This document shows, one piece after another, positions 59,314-64,000 of a DNA stretch of 64,000 nt (positions are counted from its first letter, which is position 1; every line of letters begins with the position of its first letter). Position numbers and translations under genes: made by a program. The notes under the pieces were generated by a model. It made no database searches and had not been told where the DNA came from. It saw only the letters and a program-made list of their open reading frames with translations. Source of the stretch: Pascua guehoae (taxonomy: Eukaryota; Basidiomycota; Tremellomycetes; Trichosporonales; Trichosporonaceae); the NCBI GenBank assembly GCA_001600415.1, contig BCJX01000010.1:702961-766960 (forward strand). The letters are read 5' to 3'.

Positions 59314-61591
59314 GCGGCCGTCGATGGGAAGGCGCTCAGTTGGGTGACGGTGTGAGACAGTGGCTGCTTCTGGTAATATATTGTGGTAACAATGAATCAC
59401 GAGGGGATACGTGTTTGACTGGAGATAGGTGGTTAGTGGCAACTGAGCAAGTTTCAGCCACATTCACTGCGGAATAGATCCTGTGTAAGACAGCAAGACT
59501 ACTCTTGGTCATTGCCACCTAACGCCCAAACCACTGTCCTCTGTAGGGTTATCGAGAGCTAACGTAAACAATAGGTTGGCAAGTGTTCCTGCTCCAAGCA
59601 GCCGCAATCCGGAGAGACACAACAGTGCTGGGCGATGAGGGCACAACAGCAGACTTGCCACTCTCCGTCACTCAAACAACTCGTTCCTTGACTGCTCGTT
59701 TGGAATTCACCACAAGATACACATGCACACAGGATTTGGGTGCGCTGGAGCTCTCTCTGCGTACGGTGTTGTGACGTACCAGGGTGGGTTTTGCACACAC
59801 TGGGTTCGCCGGGTCCAGAGTGATGGCGCGGTGGGCCATTGAGCTGCCAGAACTAGCTCTACCCTTGGCGCCGTATTCTCGCCAGTTGCCACCGCACTAG
59901 GAATGGGCTGTAAAGGTTGACGGTTTGGGATGGCCTAGTCAGTAGTCGAAGGCGACATGAGCAACTCGTCTTGTCATGCATACTTGCACGAGTAGGTACT
60001 TGGGGCCATTCGGATCATCTCCCCTCGACTCTGATGCCCATGTTCTGTGCTGCTCATCTTCTGTCCTCTTCGCTGTATGACGCGTCCTTGCTGACAATCA
60101 GTCTCCACCGTTAGTACATACAGCAGTAGCCCTGGACGACAGGTCTCTGGTGGTTCGGCTGGTCGCCACTTGTGCTGTGACGATTGCTTGGCCGTCAAAG
60201 CTTGGCAGGTGCACTACTGGGTCCCGCCTCTTGCAGGCGGAAGCTATTCAGCCAGCCGCATGGCCCAATTAGGGTTCACCGAACTGTGTCATTTTGGAAG
60301 CGACAGCAGTCGTGTTGAATTTGCGGGACGACGGAATCGAGTGAGGTATGGTGGCAACAGACGAGAGCGAGAGTGAGAGCGAGGCGAGCGACAGGTTTGG
60401 GTCTTGGACGATGGCAAGAGGCCAAGAGGCAAGAGGGTTTGTTTGCACACGTTTGTTTGGTTCCTGAGCATTCAGAGAACAAAAAGACCCCGCTTGCCTC
60501 TGAAGGCGAGACGCGCCAGGCGCGACGACGCGTCGACGTGTGCCTGCCCAGCCCCATGCCACATCGGCGTTTGGTTATAACTCCGGGGGAGGAGGTCCGG
60601 CCTGTGGTGGCGCGCGCGCGGTGCGCGTCTATTCAGGGTCCATTTTGGCGCAGAGCAAGACTTGAGCACAGGCCCAAGGACCAAGGGGAGTGGGAGGTGC
60701 CAAAGGTGGCCGAGCAAGAGTCTCACTGGGTGGGACCGGCGCAGGGGCCCATTGGCAAGTGTGGCCTGGTGCGCTGGTGCGCTTGGTGCGCTGGTGCAGT
60801 GGGTGGGTGGGCCTGGTTGCTTTCCTTTTTCCCTGGCCAGGAGAAACCAACACACACAACACTCGGGCCACATCACAAGTGCCATCCAGTCGCGAGTGCC
60901 GCCGCCGCTGCCCTCGCCTGCGCCAGAGTAACGCCTGCCTGCCTGCTGCCAGCTGTCCTGTCGTGTCCTTGATTTCTCCAACATCGCCATTCACAACCCA
61001 CCACTACACTCTCTCTCGACTCTCTTACGACTCTCCCTGCTCGATATCTCTGCCATCTTGTGACGGCCCCGACATCGACAGTTTCCAGGTTCGTACACTC
61101 ACACTCTCTTCAAACGGTCCCCCCCCCGTCACGGAAACTGGCAACGACCCAGTCCAGTCGTGCAGCCGTCGTGTCTCAGCCCCCCCCCNNNNNNNNNNNN
61201 NNNNNNNNNNNNNNNNNNNNNNNNNNNNNNNNNNNNNNNNNNNNNNNNNNNNNNNNNNNNNNNNNNNNNNNNNNNNNNNNNNNNNNNNNNNNNNNNNNNN
61301 NNNNNNNNNNNNNNNNNNNNNNNNNNNNNNNNNNNNNNNNNNNNNNNNNNNNNNNNNNNNNNNNNNNNNNNNNNNNNNNNNNNNNNNNNNNNNNNNNNNN
61401 NNNNNNNNGGCCACTGGTCCATCCCGCCTACACCCTTTATCTGCACCTCGGACCCGTTTCACTTCTACCGCTTCATCCTTTAACTTTGTTGGCTTTCGCA
61501 AACTTCGGTCGCGCGCTTGTCTTCTCCCACACCACCACACTACACACTCTCTAGACTCACCAACTATCTCTTTCCAGAAACCACCACCACT
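59314..61591. promoter_or_regulatory. intergenic region and alpha-tubulin promoter, with gap
   Basis: About 2.28 kb including 220 N at 61189-61408. No gene is supported. A GTGCGCTGGTGC-type short repeat lies at 60768-60798. CT-rich leader sequence (61500-61590) precedes the tubulin ATG. Part of the promoter or leader is missing in the gap, which starts at a C run. Confidence 0.5.
61189..61408. other. assembly gap, 220 N
   Basis: Run of N entered through an 8-base C run, upstream of alpha-tubulin. Confidence 0.95.
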
Positions 61592-63342
61592 ATGCGCGAG
61601 GTTATTTCGGTACGTGGTCGCCGTCCGTCCCTCTCCGGCGCTAGCAGTCCTTTCCGTCCCGAGATGGGCGTGGCGTCTTTTACTTTCGAGACCCGTACTG
61701 ACATTCCCAGCTCCACGTCGGCCAGGCCGGTGCGTTTGGGATCAAGACTGCCCGCATCGGCGTCGCAACCGTCGAGATCACACACTGACGCGTCACAGGT
61801 GTCCAGATCGGTAATGCTTGCTGGGAGCTCTACACCATTGAGCACGGCCTGAGCGTGCGTAGCGTGACGTGGCATGGGGTGCTCGGGCTCCTAGACTAAC
61901 TTCGCCGCAGCCCGATGGCCGTCTCATGGACGACTCCCCATCCAAGAACGACGACGGCTTCTCCACCTTCTTCTCCGAGACCGGCACTGGCAAGCACGTT
62001 CCCCGTTCGCTCTACGTGCGTATGAGATGGGGCACAGTGGTGTGGTGGCACACTACCTACCTACCTACCTGCATAGGTACACGGAACTTTGGCTGACCTC
62101 TATCACAGGTCGACCTTGAGCCCAATGTCATCGACGAGGTCCGCACCGGCACCTACCGCAGCCTCTTCCACCCCGAGACCATGATCACCGGCAAGGAGGA
62201 CGCTGCCAACAACTGTATGTGGCCCCGTCGCATCTGTATCGTGCGCTAATATGCCTAGACGCCCGTGGTCACTACACCATTGGCAAGGAGCTTGTCGACA
62301 CTGTCCTTGAGCAGGTCCGTCGTCTTGCCGACAACTGCTCGGGTCTCCAGGGCTTCTTCGTCTTCCACTCGTTCGGTGGTGGTACCGGTTCCGGTTTCGG
62401 TGCGCTCCTCCTTGAGCGTCTCTCCACCGACTACGGCAAGAAGTCCAAGCTCGAGTTCTCGGTCTACCCCGCCCCCAAGATGTCGACCTCTGTTGTCGAG
62501 CCCTACAACTCGGTCCTTACTACCCACACCACCCTTGAGCACTCTGACTGCTCGTTCATGGTCGACAACGAGGCGTAGGTTATTTACACTTGTTCACAAT
62601 ACTAACACGCAGCATCTACGACATCTGCCGCCGCAACCTCAACATTGCTTCGCCTTCGTTCACCAACCTGAACCGTCTTATTGCTCAGGTCGTTTCGTCT
62701 ATTACTGCCTCGCTCCGCTTTGACGGCTCGCTCAACGTTGACCTGAACGAGTTCCAGACCAACCTTGTCCCCTTCCCCCGTATCCACTTCCCTCTCGCTA
62801 CCTACGCCCCCGTCATCTCGGCGGAGAAGGCCTTCCACGAGTCCAACTCGGTTGCCGAGATGACCATCTCGTGCTTCGAGAGCAACAACCAGATGGTCAA
62901 GTGCGACCCCCGCCAGGGCAAGTACATGGCCTGCTGCCTGCTCTACCGCGGCGACGTTGTCCCCAAGGACGTCAACGCGGCCGTTGCCAACGTCCGCACC
63001 AAGCGCACCATCCAGTTCGTCGACTGGTGCCCTACCGGCTTCAAGCTCGGTATCTGCAACGAGCCCCCCGCACTCGTCCCCGGCGGTGACCTTGCCAAGG
63101 TCTCGCGCTCCCTCTGCATGCTCTCCAACACAACCGCCATTGCCACCGCCTGGGCCCGACTCGACAACAAGTTCGACCTGCTCTACTCTAAGCGTGCCTT
63201 CGTCCACTGGTACGTCGGTGAGGGTATGGAGGAGGGCGAGTTCTCCGAGGCCCGCGAGGACCTTGCCGCGCTCGAGAAGGACTACGAGGAGGTTGGCATC
63301 GACTCGGTCGACGCCGAGGAGGAGGAGGAGGGCGAGTACTAG
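61592..63342 (+). CDS. TUB1: alpha-tubulin
   Basis: Seven exons (61592-61609, 61711-61729, 61799-61854, 61911-62015, 62109-62214, 62259-62574, 62613-63342) sum to 1350 nt, giving 449 residues, the normal length. It is the alpha subunit of the microtubule heterodimer. Seen: [20 protein letters not shown] (MREx autoregulatory start and GTP-binding T1), the tubulin signature GGGTGSG, the alpha-specific long S9-S10 region, [20 protein letters not shown], and an acidic tail ending EGEY. The alpha rather than beta identity is clear from [20 protein letters not shown] and the C-terminal Tyr. Position 40, acetylated Lys in many eukaryotes, is Ser here, with Lys at 43. The gene begins with two tiny exons of 18 and 19 nt. 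Introns are 38-101 nt or so. Confidence 0.97.
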
Positions 63343-64000
63343 AAACACCCCGACGTAGGGTAACGATTCGTACTTGATCAACTTCGTCGTTTTTGTTATT
63401 AAGACCCGTGACCGACCTATTATGCTACCCCTGGTTGACGCGGTTGCGCTGCGGGTGTGTGGGTTGTGGGCGAGGGTAACGAGGGTGCGGAGTGTATGGG
63501 TGGGTGTACTAATGTGGGTGCGACAAACGCCGCGAATGAGGTGTCAGCCTGTGAAGGCCTGCGTGTGGGAGCCAAACATGGCGTGCTCGTCCTGGCCGTG
63601 CTGGTCGTTGAACACCAGGGGTACGTGGTGAGGAAGTGGGTCAGCGCACCGTCTGAAACGCGAGCTTGACCAGGGTGCCGCACGCGCCTTGGTACCAAAC
63701 TGACCCGATCTTACCCAGCGGGTGCGAGCGGGCTGCACGTCCCGACGGCCTCATACACCCGCCACCTCACGCGCTGTTGCGGGCCAGACAGCCCATTTGG
63801 CAGGAACGCCTGCCTATCCAGCAAGCACAGTCGTGCGACCGTGCATGTCCCGGGCCAAACCTACGACAAGCCCAATTTGGATGTGGCATGGGCCAGCCGC
63901 CTTTGTCTGCGGGGCCAAACAGATCTCCAAGCGGCCCGGGGCCTGCCTTGCCATCAGCCCAACTGGTCCGTTCCGCAGCATATCGCCATTCACTGTATTC
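63343..64000. other. 3' flank of alpha-tubulin
   Basis: A 658-nt end region. A minus-strand stretch around 63544-63660 could encode the last exon of a gene entering from outside (ending HAMFGSHTQAFTG), but the support is weak. Nothing else is seen. Confidence 0.4.

Noticed and set aside
63544..63700. Minus-strand tail-like peptide ending HAMFGSHTQAFTG
   Set aside because: Two competing frames look equally protein-like and no upstream exon is visible before the window ends.

Overview
This window is nuclear DNA of a basidiomycete yeast or fungus. Genes are split by many very short GT-AG introns, mostly 36-60 nt with CTAAC/CTGAC branch sites. GC content is high, there are no operons, and the proteins (neutral trehalase, alpha-tubulin, Yvc1-like channel, Dal5-type permease, Ark/Prk-type kinase) are fungal. 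Splicing style and protein flavour suggest Tremellomycetes, perhaps Trichosporonales; this is an inference I could not test by search. Four runs of N (14422-14486, 31884-31983, 42941-43783, 61189-61408) are assembly gaps, and at least two abut poly-C tracts.

Layout. 1-10.2 kb: 3' part of an mpaB/rubber-oxygenase-like gene (+), an eight-exon NAK-family (Ark1/Prk1-like) endocytic kinase (-) and ornithine aminotransferase (+), the last two sharing a 2 kb divergent promoter. 10.2-16.3 kb: a tRNA-Thr(CGT)-like locus with a duplicated D-arm, and two unrecognised proteins (+), the second interrupted by a gap and a probable frameshift. 16.7-24.8 kb: a 12-exon alpha/beta hydrolase (-) and neutral trehalase (+), divergent. 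25.9-33.2 kb: two diverged copies of an F-box-like protein facing each other tail to tail, around a 1.4 kb spacer with two tandem duplications and terminal-repeat-like sequences. 34-37 kb: a Gfo/Idh/MocA-type dehydrogenase (-) and a mitochondrial-type first exon (-). 37-45 kb: gene-poor, with a 206 bp MITE-like element, several different minisatellites, a 131-base C run, a 36-base G run and a tentative gene whose introns hold these arrays. 45-51 kb: a very acidic repeat protein (-) and a Yvc1-like vacuolar cation channel (-). 52-64 kb: mitochondrial D-lactate dehydrogenase (+), an intronless F-box-like protein (+), an allantoate-permease-type MFS transporter with two consecutive micro-exons (+) and alpha-tubulin (+).

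The genes are individually regulated housekeeping and accessory genes; there is no obvious pathway cluster. Exon models were built by hand from splice signals, reading-frame phase and family conservation. For the main genes all exon lengths sum to a multiple of three, which supports the models. I did not find a clear new multi-gene system. The strongest unusual signals are the inverted F-box-like paralogue pair, the minisatellite-filled introns, the FxDxF repeats in the kinase and the micro-exons.
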